Translations under genes and position numbers: made by a program | Part shown: positions 48,906-61,155 of the stretch, piece after piece | Layout: each line of letters opens with the position of its first letter | Numbering within the stretch: the stretch's first letter is position 1 | Assembly (NCBI GenBank): GCA_016806645.1 | Contig: JACSYO010000384.1 | Span: 1,522,501 to 1,586,500 of the forward strand | Source: Ophiodon elongatus | Lineage: Eukaryota > Chordata > Actinopteri > Perciformes > Hexagrammidae | Direction: 5' to 3' | Length of the DNA stretch: 64,000 nt | Notes under the pieces: generated by a model | What the model was told of the DNA's origin: nothing | Database searches by the model: none | What the model saw: the letters and a program-made list of their open reading frames with translations, nothing else

Positions 48906-50186
48906 TAGAGATTGCAGTTTTCAACACAATATAATACGACTGTCGAGGGAAAAAAAAATGGTTCAACGCTGCTCTTCAACTGCTGGGGAGCGCCTGCACA
49001 AGTAACGGCATACATAAGTCAACAAGGCTTAGAACTAGCAATGTGACCTTCCGATTTTTGGCGATTGTAATTATAAAGAATAATATAACTGACAGCAAGG
49101 CTCCAGACTAACTTGTTTTCACCACAATTCCAAAAAGTAATTTCAACCGTCCCAAAATCAGTGAAAACCATCAAATAAATCTAAGTGTTTTACTTTGTTA
49201 TTGTCATCTATAGTTGTTATTTGCATAAAACCACATAACCTCATGACAGCATTATAATGTACCCCTTCCCGATACAATCTTTTCCTGAATAGAGCTTGAA
49301 CGCATCATAATGCAAGTCAGCGCAACTTCCATTAGCGATAGCTGCCTGTGACGAGCCTGTCACTGATGAATCTGAGCAGCATTCATGGGAGTCATTTCAA
49401 TTTAATAAGTGCCTGATTGAGTTAGTTCCTCCAAATGTTTTTTTTTTTTAAGGCTGTTCCCTCATGGCTTATTTTGGAATTGCATTCGTGACAAATTCCC
49501 AAAGTCTTCTTCACTCATGCTGAAGAACCTCCACACTGACTATGTGGCTTTGACATTACGGTCCGTTCCGCTGTGTGCCTACGAAAAAGTATCCGGCAGT
49601 GGCAGACAACACAGATAACTGATGTCTTGCTAATATGTTGAAACACTTACTCATGTATTACAACAGGACAGTTGTCCTGAGTTCTAGTCCAGCTGTGATT
49701 GGTGTATTGAGGTAAGGGTTGGTTGTCAGTCTTAAAGCCTTACCAGTAGCGGGACTGAAATATCCTCCAATCGGAGTTCATTCCCTTCGGAGCATGAATA
49801 TGCTTATTACATTTCATATCAGTATGTCCATTTGATTTTGGTATTTCTGTTGCACAATTGCATAGTTTTTCTCTGAAAGTGTTGCTGGTTTAAAGAGGTA
49901 AAGTATGAAATATCTTGCTCTGGTCCACAGTGTTGTAAAGACAACCATTACCATTCTTAGGCTCTGTCTTTAAGAGGACACAAATAATATGTATTTTCTG
50001 TAATATTGACATATTTTTTTGTTCTATGCTCTTAATGTTGATCATTTATAGAGCAACTGCTGTGTTTCTTTCCATAAAGGAGAGGCACAAATGACTTCAG
50101 ATGAAAAATGAATAAATCTGCTACTCCAATTTCTCTCCTCTCCATCACACTCGCTTTTAGGCTTGATGATGTATCGCTGTGGGAGT
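48906..50186. other. Unique sequence, no gene seen
   Basis: 49300-49520 is conserved-element-like (ccattagcgatagctgcc, tttcaatttaataagtgcc). The stretch near 49112-49135 shares ttttcaccacaatt with 32675-32688. No open frame of interest. Confidence 0.35.
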
Positions 50187-50209
50187 CTAGTTGTCACCCT
50201 AGCAACTAG
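50187..50209. promoter_or_regulatory. RFX X-box within a dyad
   Basis: GTCACC-CT-AGCAAC (50193-50206) fits the X-box consensus GTNRCC(N0-3)RGYAAC without mismatch. It sits inside ctagttg...caactag, a 7-bp-arm dyad (50187-50209). RFX proteins bind such sites as dimers and control ciliary and some neuronal genes. The next 150 bp is GC-balanced, non-repetitive sequence. Binding is inference from the match alone. Confidence 0.4.
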
Positions 50210-51648
50210 CATGGTACGGGCCTTGAAACCTGAGACAGAAAGCCCAGCGGTGACTTCCCCCTTCCCATCCAATATCATTCATCTGTGTGCAGGGACCCTC
50301 ACAAGACTCGCTCGTGTGTCGCATGGAAATTCCCCGCTCCATTCAAAAATGGAGAAACAATGACATAACTGTGAAATAAATGGATATATAAATAGATAAA
50401 TCAAATAGGCATAACGTAAAGAGAGATTGGGGCCAGGAGAACAAATTGCAGGTGGGCCTAAGCGGAATGATAGCAACATCAAGAAATTGGACAGAGTTGG
50501 GACAGTGGGCCGGAGGAACATGTCCGATCACCTGTGAAATTGGGCTGCAGAGGTAAAGACATTTGAGAGGTGCATTTCTCTCAGTAAATATAGTTTACCA
50601 GTTAATGGAGGTGAGTCTAAAGGTTTACTCACCACTAGCATGTTAAGAACACTTTATTTGACTCAAGATGCAGTTACTTCTTGAGGCATTTTACTTGGAC
50701 AAGTGATACGAAAACCTTGTTTACTCCAAACGAGGATTAGACTCCCAAAAATGTGGCTCCGTCCTCTTCAAATACAGCTATGGTGTGGATTAAAATAATC
50801 AGAATATCAATATTAAAAGAAAACTACTTGCGAGTCTAGTCCCCTTTTTTTAAACTAGCGAATGGAAATCCTCTGGATGTTTTGCAGCTCGGTTTCACCA
50901 CATGGAAGGCGAAGGAACATAATGAAACACATATAACATGAAAATGTAAGACTGTTGGGAAAAGTAACCTACATACTGACCCCACAACCCCATTTCCTTG
51001 AAATAGTCAATGTCTTGATCCAAATCCTATCTTCAACAGGTAACAGAGCACTCTTTGTCATGGAACTGGAGCCAGACCATTTAAAATGTTGGCAAAAAGG
51101 TGGGGCATAGGTGGAGCTGACAATGAATGCAAGAGGCAACCACTCAGCCAATCAAACAGCCCAAAACATGCTGATTCAGTAGGTTAACGATACTGATTAA
51201 CTAGAATTGTTGCAGGTTTGGCTCTCTTTCGATTACTGCAAAAGTGGACTCAAAAAGGACAGTGCTGTGATCTGGAAAAACAAACGAATATGGACCAAGG
51301 TCAAAGGCAATCGTAACTATCCATCAGTTTACAGACCAACGTGCTGCTTTAACTTCAAGGCTAAAGTCATGCGGTGTTAACTAAGCATGTGCTTTCAGCT
51401 CGTTTTACAACCTGTGATTTGTTGTTGCGATGTCACCGTGTATTCAGAGCTCAGTAATTACTTTGGTGAATAGAGTTTTATCATAACTGAAAGAAATAAT
51501 GACCAAACGATGAAAAAATAGACTGCAGTTGTAAAAAGAATTAAAAAAAATAATTATTCTTTAAATGAACACTTATCCTAAATAACTCACTTTAGAAGCA
51601 GTTATCTTTTCATAACAGAAAAAAATATATTTTGTATTTGTGTTATGT
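50210..51648. other. Unique sequence, no gene seen
   Basis: No gene or transposon end recognised. A cluster of short minus frames at 50279-50531 has no motif. Confidence 0.4.
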
Positions 51649-51690
51649 CTATACACACTGTATTTTTGTATTAAAATACAGTGTGTATAG
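51649..51690. repeat. Perfect 18-bp inverted repeat with 6-nt loop
   Basis: ctatacacactgtatttt (51649-51666) is followed by tgtatt and then its exact reverse complement (51673-51690). The hairpin stem is AT-rich but perfect. No related copy, TIR partner or coding sequence is adjacent. It may be a relic of a palindromic MITE, a small-RNA hairpin, or a recent inverted duplication. Confidence 0.9.
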
Positions 51691-52330
51691 AAATATTTTT
51701 GGGGATCAGACCCGTCGGGACGGGTGCTCCAGCATCTCTGCAGTGGTTTCAGTACTCAGTCACAGTGGTTGCAACTTGGGACACATTAAAAACAGCCAGC
51801 TGATGTTGTGTGATTGGGGAGATAGCTGTGCAGCTGGATCCTGCTGCCTCAGCAACATTGCTGTAGGGCGGGCATGATACATACCAAGTATAAGTATCTG
51901 AGCCCAGACTCCTCACACAGGTCTTTTCATCAGCCTCATCGGCAGTTAATAAAACCTGTACCGATAACCTAAGAATATGCATTACGGCACTTTGGGAATC
52001 AGCCATTCTGCTTAAAGACAATGCCGGGCCAAAAAGGGCTACTCAATTTCCGCCTTCATTTAATCTAATCTGAACTTGAGAAATGATTTCATGGTGGCTC
52101 TCCTGCCCTGTAATATTGAAGTCTCACCCAACCCCATCACCCATGAATGCAAACAGGTGCATTAGGCATCATACGGGGATGCCAAGTGATAAAGAGTAAG
52201 CACTATTTGGTGGGATGCAAAAAGAAAAGTATCCTTCATTTCAAGCTGGCATCAGATTGAGCCTTCAGACATACTCACTCACTTTCTCCAGCCTTTGTAT
52301 GAAAATGCCTCTGCAGCAGCACTCCTTCAC
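51691..52330. other. Unique sequence, no gene seen
   Basis: Mixed sequence; 51890-52260 is high complexity. No open frame with a recognised domain. Confidence 0.4.
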
Positions 52331-52353
52331 TCCCTCCCTCCCTCCCTCTCTCC
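52331..52353. repeat. (TCCC)n-type simple repeat
   Basis: A short tccctccctccctccct run within a longer pyrimidine-rich stretch (52320-52375). The opposite strand yields Gly/Arg/Glu-rich frames of no significance. Confidence 0.85.
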
Positions 52354-55300
52354 ATCCTTCTCCCCTTTCTCCCTGCAGCCTTCCAGACAGATAAATGGGA
52401 GGGAGTCAGACTGAATGAGGTTTTCTCGAATGATCCTACTTCCACACCAGCAAACCAATTACCATGACTAAGATAAACCCCTCCAGCACCCCTTCCAACG
52501 CCCCCAACCTCCCCACCTCTTTCCAGGCAGAGAGAGTCAGCCATTGTTGGAGCTCTGTGTTTCTGCCGTGGCCCCTGGGGCCGAAGAAAAAGTCAAAAGT
52601 CAGCCTGTAGTCACTTCTCTGCCTCTCCAACATGACAAGACGGCACACATGAGCACCGACCGCAAAACATAGAGCTGCATTTCCTCAAAAAGCTGACATT
52701 TTCCATCCAGCCACTTCATTAGCATTTTCCCCTCTGTATCTTAAAACTGAGAAATGTCACAACCATGCCTGCGGGCTATAAGTCGCAGCTCTGTGTGATG
52801 AGTAGGTCTTGTTTTGGTGCCAAACTTGGGGGCAGGAACCAAAGCAGCCTTTGATTTATTCCTCTTGCCATACTGCTGCTGACTTCATGATTAATGCCTT
52901 GTTGAAGGTACATTTTCTGTCTCTGCAGTCTTAAAAAGGGACTGTGGCTGTGCAATGGTTAACATGGATTTGGTTATCTTCATTTTTTTATTCCGAGCAC
53001 ACAAAAAACAAGTGTTACTCATATGATAAAAGTTTTGTTTGTAAATGCTTTTTGTCAAAGTGAAATTATGCAATGTTAGTTTTTGAGGAGCGATTTGCAC
53101 TACTTCCAATGTGAAACACATTATTAGTTTTCCTATCCCATGCAAGTGTTCAAACCGGAAATGGCACTGTCTCAAATAGAAGAAGACAATTCAGGAAGTC
53201 CAATTTAAGTAATACATACAGGACTGTGAGACAAGTATTCTACTAACAATGTGCATGTCGATGAGCCAATGCAGTGCATTGCTTGCCTGATAGACAGAAT
53301 TGTCAACTCAATTACCATCTTCAGACATTGCCTTCCATCAAACTTTCCATGGGAAGAAAGGGATTCGATTAAACCTGCACCTGGCACTGATTTGGTCATC
53401 TCTAGTGCCCCCACTGCACTCATTGGACAATTACTTTTTATACTAGAAAACCGGTGTTTTATGTCACAATGCCAGACGAATCAGTCAACTGGAACTCAGT
53501 GGAGTGTGGGCGGATTCAAAGGTCAGGACCCAGGCAAGTGCATTGCTGCATGACGACTTACTGGAAGTGGTAAAATGCAACGTTTTGTTCTGATGTAAAT
53601 CACAATTGTCCTCGGCATGTTTCATGAAAATCTCACTCATACATATTTTGTATGTAAAGTCAATATTTTTGGAATATTTCTCAGCCAAATGATGGCTGAG
53701 AGAGGTCTGGGGGTCAACATCCTCTCAGAACTATAAAAAGCAAATCAAAGTCACTAAAAACTGGTCCCTGGTTGTCAAAATATCTTGCTCTAAATCAACA
53801 TGATGGATGGGTGAACCAACGTCATCCCCGAAGGCCCTGTTGATGGCAGTACAGAAAGAGTAAGGAACCTCATTTGATGCATCCTACAGATATGTGGGTT
53901 TAGTTCAAGAACACTGATCTAGCTTTAGTAGCAGAACATGAGTTAAAGCTGTGCCATGTTAGATATGGTATAAATACTTTACATCTGCAACTGGAACAAG
54001 AAGACCTTAGCTGTAGCTTTCTGGATAAGGGCATTTCCATTTTAAAACAATTGTAACTCACTGACAATGACTGCTTATTGTAGTGCAGCCAGTGAAAGGT
54101 GCCCCTGCCTCTTGGCAGGGTTACAGCTGCTTATAGTACTGATATACCCCCTGTGCTCAAGGTTAAACTGACCTGGAGACTCTACGTGGGCTGCTGGGCA
54201 CTCGGCCACACAGTGTTAGCAAAACATGAGGCCTGATAAATGAACTCATCCATCTTTGTTGAGCCCTGCCACATACAGTTTGTCCTGGACAATGCAACCA
54301 AATGGCGTTAATTAAGGCAGCCTGAAAAAGGGGGTTTCAGTAATAGTTTTAGTTAACAAGAGTCATGATGATTAAAGGCAGAGGTATGATTAAGCCATAC
54401 TCCGAGGCAGTGATTTAAAGACAAGGACAGTATATTTTTTCAAAAGACCAAACCTATAATCTCAGGAGAGCCTGTAGAAAACGTGAATGCAAACACATTT
54501 AGAACGTTTCATTCGGTCACACCTAATGTTTAAATATTTGGAAAACTCACTGAGGCAAGGACAGCATAACTGCAGTTTTGTTTCAAGGAAATCTCTATTC
54601 TTTTTCCTACACGGGTCTTATTTTTATAGACTGAGCCATTAATCTTATAGGTCATGTTTACAATTCAATCAGCTGTAGAGATTTCAAGAAAGGAAGCCTA
54701 AGCACAGGATTATAATGGCATCTCTTCGGGCAAACAACATGAGTTATAACCCTGTCATTTCAACAACAAAATATGTTCTCTATAGCCCTGGTTAGACAGC
54801 ATTCTTGACAGTCTGCATTCTGTAGCATACGACCAAAGTAAAATAAAACTGAATTTCCTTTTAGATGCTGGACCCTTCTGAGGTTACAGCCTATAGTTCT
54901 TGAGATTCTGCATGAAATATAGATAAGTTTGCTTTTGCCATAGGCGTTCTAAAACAGTGCCTCGAGCAAACACAAATAACTACTGAACACACTGCTTAAC
55001 AAACTACACACAGTATCTACTTTATTAGGAACACCCACGAAAAAAGACATACACCTATCTGGCTGAGAGGTTTTCCAACAACACAGTAGTGCTTTGAAAT
55101 GAGGTCTTTGCAATGTAGTTACTCTTACTCTTAAGATTACTGGTTTTTTTTATTATTTTATTTTATTCAAGATGAATGGCCATCTGGTGGTCCAAATGTG
55201 TGCAACAGCAACTTAAAGGGATCACTGCTGGCAAAGCAAGAAACGAGTATGAGAGCCGGTGTTCCAGGGTGAAAGGTCACTGGCAAAAAGTTTGGTGGTG

Positions 55301-56427
55301 TTGCGAGTTTGACAAGTAAAGTAATTGATCATGAGGGAGTCCAGTCTCCTCGTTACTCTCACGCCCCACACTGCAAACTGAGGAAGCTGCTGAGCAATCC
55401 GGAGAAGAAGGCATCAGCAAGATTCTTTGCAATGCAGGCAATGTTCTTTGTATTTATACTCCTGCTTTCTCGCTTTTCTTCCTAAAAAAAAAAGAAAAGT
55501 GAGACCTGCTGTGAAATGGTGTAATCCAGATGCCGTGACAATGCTTTTGTCTGTGAACCACCAGAGGCATAACTTATTTTTCAAGGGAAGAAAAAAGTTG
55601 GCGCTTTTGATAAACTCAAAGTAGTTTTCATATGCTGTGGAATATAGAGGAAAGTGCACGGCTGTTTATGATGTTTAGTGTAAATCCTCTACCTGGGGTC
55701 TTGTTTCACATCATCTAGGAGGCAGTAAAGCTCCACACTCAGCCTCTCTGGCACATGGAATATTCATTAGCAATTGTCAACATGATATAGTGCTCGTCTG
55801 CCTTGCCTGCTTTCCATTTAGTTGAGATCATAGTTTTTATTGAGTGTGACAACGGCAATCGAAATGCATAGACTTTTTAATTTGACAACAGCTCATATAG
55901 GCTAAATACATCGCTAGGTAGCATGGGATTAATAAAGCTTTTTAAGAGTAGATTAAAGATAATTTATTTACTCAATTCACCTTTAGACAATATATGTCAA
56001 ACAAGGCTGTAGTGTTGGACCTGGACGCAATTGGTCTAAATCCAAGGTCAGCTCAAACTGTGATTCACAATATATATATATATATATTATTTTTAAAAAG
56101 AAGAGGCATCCGCTTTTGCCAAAAACCTGCTGGATTATATAGCCCCTCGTTATTTTAACAAAGGCACAGCCGTGGTTACCTTCTAGCCTCCGACGCATCC
56201 CATGAGGTTTGACTAGCCTAATGGGAAAAGCATGAAAACAGTCAGCAGTTAAAACCAGCTCAGCTTCAGGGAGTGGGTGTGTTTACCTGGCTGTTAGCTT
56301 AAGCTCCCTATCATGTTCAACTGGAAGCAAACATGTCTGAATACCCACCAAAAACCATCTGCCACAGCATGTCCCATTACATTACACACAACTGTAATGC
56401 ACCTATGCCACAGAGGGCTCTTTTGAT
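52354..56427. other. Mostly unique sequence, no gene seen
   Basis: 54060-54330 is conserved-element-like (ggcgttaattaaggcagcc; ggcctgataaatgaactc). 55018-55036 carries actttattaggaacaccc, a word familiar from a widespread fish transposon, but only this short piece is present. An (AT)n run lies at 56070-56088. Frames such as plus 53251-53553 (100 codons) have no known domain. Confidence 0.35.
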
Positions 56428-56616
56428 GTGGAGGACTTTTCCCCACCAGCATCCCATGAAGCTGACATTAGTGTGTTGGAGGGCCGTGGAAGTCCAGAGC
56501 CGTATCAATTTAAGCCGTTAGCCCCAGCACCCATAATGCCCGAAGCCAGAGCTCTCAGAGCCGAGGCAGGGCGAGGGCAAGAGAGGATGGGGGCATTCTC
56601 TGAGTGGCAACGTTAA
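56428..56616 (+). pseudogene. Possible fragment of a repetitive P2X7-intracellular-domain-like gene
   Basis: The 62-codon frame begins MEDFSPPASHEADISVLEGR and continues SPEPYQFKPLAPAP, then Ala/Arg/Glu-rich sequence ending EWQR. An 'EPYQFEP' start followed by an acidic/basic linker is what I remember from the N-terminal part of the multicopy fish proteins that carry a P2RX7-type intracellular cysteine-rich domain. That domain itself (a WC.C..C pattern) is missing, as the frame stops first. If right, it is a broken copy or a transposon-captured exon. The resemblance rests on a short motif, so confidence is low. Confidence 0.3.
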
Positions 56617-59600
56617 GTTAGTTCAAGGCTAAAGTTAGCAAATGTTTGAATAGGGTAAAGCCACCCACCTCTGATGAGAGGGCATTATACTTTTGTTTAG
56701 TTTTATTTAAATACAAATTTAAATAAATAGATAAGTCTTAACTGGTCAATTCTATGTCAGCCTTGACTTTCCAAGGTTCAGGGCCAATCTAAAACAGTAG
56801 CTAGTATGTTGAGCCGTTTCCAACCCATTAAATGCAGATTTTTAAAGATTTGGCAAGGAATGTCAAATACCAGCATTGATACGTTTCATCACAGTACAGT
56901 CATATCGTTTAGTTTACAGCCTGAAGGTGAGCAGCACCTCTTTTAGTTCATCACAACGAGTGGACTTCAAGAGTGGCCTCCCATGTTCTGTTGCTGCAGC
57001 ACAAAAGATATATGGCATGCTTTACAGTCAATGCCATTGTATGTTCCTACTAGTAATTGCTATATCTGCCGGTCAATGACTGAGGGCCGTTTAAATGACC
57101 CTGTTGTCACACACACCAGCACTCCTCTACAGTGGCATCAGGAACACACTCCAGCCAACATGGTCCAAGGTGAAAGTCATTGCAGCAGTGACTCAGTCCC
57201 TGCTGGCATCAGTGGGCAACTGGGGCAAAAATACACTTCACTCTATGACTCCCCGCGGCTCAGTTTTTATCATCACAACTGCCACTCTTTGTCGCAGTCC
57301 CTCAGCAGTGGACTGATGCAAGGACGCTTTGCACTCTGACAGCATGTTCTAAAATATTAGGTAATCCACGATGTCCTCTGCTCCTTGTCCTAAATGTCAG
57401 TCTCAACTCTGATAGCTTTCTGAGCTGTAGCGATGCCCCCTTTACCTGCCTGACATAGAGCGAAAATAAAATAAATAAAAGTAAGGGGAAATGGACTATT
57501 AGAGGAAGTTAGTGGTTTGATTAATTTTCCAAAATGAATGGATGAGATCTATGCCGCTGAACAGGTTGTTATTCGACAACTTACACAAACAACAGATCTG
57601 AAATCAGCGTAGTTCTTGATTGGCATAATAAACGCTAACTGCTCCTGGCAACCGCCGCCTCAACATCCATGTCAGCTGAAAATGACATGGACAGGATGAC
57701 AGATATGTCAGTCACTCCTCACTACTGATGGGTTGGGCCAAAATAATGAATAAGGCAAAATGGCAATTCAGTCTGATTATCGGGTGGACATTGATGTCAT
57801 ATCAGTTTGTTTCCCAAAACATGCCTTGAGTGTCACTAACCAAACTTGTTTTTTTATTGCATATAGAGGAACACATCCACTTAGAGCTTACCGATAGATC
57901 AAATCTAGCCACCCTTTATGCTCAAGTAGCACAAGAAAAGTCTGCAGCACGGGGGCTGGATTGGAGTAAGTATGCCTGTGTTGCAGAAGCCCCCAATTTC
58001 ATTGGGTAATGTATCCCATCAATCCCTGTCAGAGGCAAATGCACAGTAATACATTTTGTATTGGATGTGGTCACTCTATTAGCCCCTTCAGCTTTACATA
58101 ACCCAGCCATGCTTTGATCTGCAATGATGTGTTAGGGCAGACATGCATGAGTGACTGCTTCAGCATGAGTCCTGAGCAAAATGGCAGGAAAGGAATAGTG
58201 GATGGGTTTAACAGCATGACCTTACTGCATACAATCCCCTTTTATAGTCATGAAAATACACATTAGTTTCTTTTGTTTTCCTATCAGGGAATACTCATAA
58301 TGGTTTTGAATGAGGTTTAGTCTGCAAAGTCTTCAGCAATATTATTTTATACATATTACATCCATTTCTTATAAAGCTTTCATTGCTGTGGTGTTTCTAC
58401 GTTGTACTTTCCAGGCATCTGATGTTTATTAGTGATGCCACTGATTAACTGCATTTTTGTATTGATGAAGGTAGCATTCAGCAGAATCACTGTACAAAAT
58501 ACAAATAGACGAGAGGCTAAATCAGTCCAGGAATATTGAAGAGATGTCTTGAAGAGATGATTAAAGAGATGGCAGCAAAGACGACTCCACATGCAGGAAA
58601 CAAGAGTTTGAACAACATTTTTTTTTCTGCCACTGCAGCTGAATAGATACATCAGAGTAGCGTTCATCGTCATCTCCGTGATTGTTGTTCCCACTCTGTT
58701 CCCAGATGTCTTTTCTGTCACTGGTGTCTCCAATGCTTTTGCATTCCGTGCCACTTTATCTCAATCCTTTATGCAATTCTGCGGGCTACATTACCTTTTC
58801 TCAAGAAGCCCATTGTTTGCCAATGTGCTAATGTCTGAATTTGAGTTGTTCATCTATTGTTGGTGTGCTGTATTGCTTAATGATTGTGCCTTGCCTACAA
58901 TACACCACATTATGCATATTTGGTCTTCTCAATATAAGGAGAACAGCTCTTGCCATTCACATACAGATTTGTGATACAAGTATACTTTTCATTGTCCTTG
59001 CTCGTCACAGAACACTAGCTCTTTATATCAACAATCACTACAAGCATTCCTTCCTTCCTTCCTTCTTTAAAAATGCAGAAACGATCGAAGTCACCTTTAA
59101 GGCAAGAACACACACCTTCATGGCCTTTTTCAGGTTTTTGTAAACCTCCAGAAAAATGTTAACGATATTTTCTTTCCCCCAAATTGAATCAATGCTCGCC
59201 AAGTCGCGGCCATATCTTTCCTCTTTGTTCCTTCAGCTCATTTTGACACGCTCTGGGAGACTTTCACATCTGCCTTTGTGCTTTGGTTGAGTCCCAGCCA
59301 AACTGAAGAACTGAAGATGCATTAAGAACAGTGCCCTGTAATTTTCATCACCTTCTATTCAAGAGTTTTTAAAAGACATTTCACTGCTTATTAGAATGTA
59401 GATAAAGACAGACTCATTATTGGGAGGCAAAGAAAAGTTTAGATTGGAATCTGAAAATAGTTAGCATTACTGGTTTCCTCACAAGAACCACAGTTCACCA
59501 TGTGTTAGACTTTTGTAAGACCTACAGACACCATTAAGATGCACCCCTGCCTGTCTCCTCGTTTGGTAGTGGGGTGTGTTAGACTTTTGTCTGATAGCAC

Positions 59601-60731
59601 TGATGCTTACAATCAACACTTAATCTGAGTTTTACATTTCTACTGTCAATAATATGAGTCCAAATAGTATTTGATAGCTTTGAACTTCATTTAATCTTTT
59701 TTATTGTTTGGTGCTTTAATTCATCATTTTCTGTCCTTTCGACATGTTGCAAATTAGGAGTATTAATGATTGTAATTTTCAGTGGATAGGATTGGTATTT
59801 ACGATGAGAAAATGTAGATTATCTTCAACCTCACCCTTAAGCAAACCAACCTGAAAACACGGCACAAGCCTGAACTGAGAGCTGACTGACTATAGTTCTG
59901 CCAAGTGTGATCCCACTTAAAAACAAGAAAGAACAAGCTGCTTGCTTTTTTTTTGGTAACATTTCCCCATGCCAACAATATGACAATCCCATTCTTCTGC
60001 CCTCACTGCCAGCTGTGCAAATTTGATTGTGTTTAATTTTGCCTCATTTTGCAGTGCACAGTTAGCTGGCAGTTATGGCATAGAAGTATAAAAATTTCAT
60101 GCGGGAAGTGCTCATAGTAGCTTAATTACTACGGTGGCAGTAAAAAAGAGCAGACTTGCATTCTTGGTATTGCCTTCTGAGATGATCATCTTCTTTACGT
60201 GTCAGGATTAAACCAACACAGAGAGAAGATGCTCTTTTAAATAGTTCTGCATGTGTGACGGATTCTGCGTTGGTAAAGGAGGCAAGGCTATTGTGTTCAC
60301 TAAGGGAATTGCACAGTTAATATAAAAAATACCACCTAGGAAATACAGCAAAAAGCCAAGTGTTTTCAAGGGATGATAGAGTGTCAATACACAAAAAGAC
60401 AAAGACACACGTATACGTACCATTTATTTGTGTATACATTGGATTCCAGCAGCAATTTGTACATTTTACTTTTATAAATTTATCCACACCTTTAATTTAC
60501 AGAATTCTATTGTTTTTTGTTGTTGTTTTTTTAAGACTGATTTCTATTCATTTGGAATCGTTTGTTGGTCTTCACAGTGAAAACAGAGAGGAAGACGTTT
60601 TAAAGAGTAGCTTGGCTCTAAATCTAATTTTTAAAAATATTTTCTCATTATACTATAAACTGATCCTAGTCCTGGTTTGTTCATTCCAACAAGGCTTTTT
60701 TTGCATGCCAAAAAACAAGTTATTTGGTGGT
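56617..60731. other. Unique sequence, no gene recognised
   Basis: Open frames of 98-124 codons at 56983-57339, 58380-58754 and 58678-59143 were examined and show no known domain. A TTCC run lies at 59048-59065. 59990-60110 is conserved-element-like (gtgcaaatttgattgtgttt, gttagctggcagttatgg). Confidence 0.35.
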
Positions 60732-60863
60732 AAGTGTTGGGTTGTAACGCGTTACTCTGTAACGCATCACAGTAATATTATAAATTTCCCTGGTAACGAG
60801 TAGTGTAAGAGATTACAATTTCCAAAACATTCATTATATTACAGTTATTAATCCAAGTAATGA
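60732..60863 (+). mobile_element. hAT MITE 5' part
   Basis: aagtgttgggttgtaacgcg then ttactctgtaacgcatcac matches the well-known fish hAT terminus 'cagtgttgggNagtaacgcgttact..gtaacgcatta'. It continues with ggtaacgagtagtgtaagag, gattacaatttccaaaa and ccaagtaatg in the expected order. The 3' terminus is not seen before the next element at 60893, so the copy is 3'-truncated. Confidence 0.7.
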
Positions 60864-60892
60864 TTGACTATGTGATCAGCTAATGTGGGTGA

Positions 60893-61155
60893 AGGGCTGG
60901 GTGAGATGGAGATAATCAAATATACCCAAATATCCCTAAATATCTATATTGCGACGACATTGCAGGGTTGGCCATCGGCACATTTACAAAACATTTAAAA
61001 GTTGAGTCTTTTGATAATGTTGCTATAATATAGCTGTTCTATTATTTGACTCTACCCAGTCTGGTATGTTCACACATTTCAGCCATATTACAATATTATC
61101 TAAGACAATATCCAGTCTCACAATGTTAAAATGATATTAATATATTGCCCAGCCT
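60893..61155 (-). mobile_element. hAT MITE of the 'agggctgggcaatat' type
   Basis: The ends are agggctgggtgagatggag (60893-60911) and, on the minus strand, aggctgggcaatatattaat (61155-61136). The interior words atctatattgcgacgacatt, agctgttctattatttgact and aagacaatatccagtctca are those of an abundant short fish hAT MITE, as I recall it. The length of 263 bp is close to expectation. The flanking 8-mers do not match, so the target duplication has decayed or my boundaries are off by a few bases. Confidence 0.7.

Noticed and set aside
60360..60803. 147-codon plus frame
   Set aside because: AT-rich chance frame whose end runs into a hAT MITE terminus.
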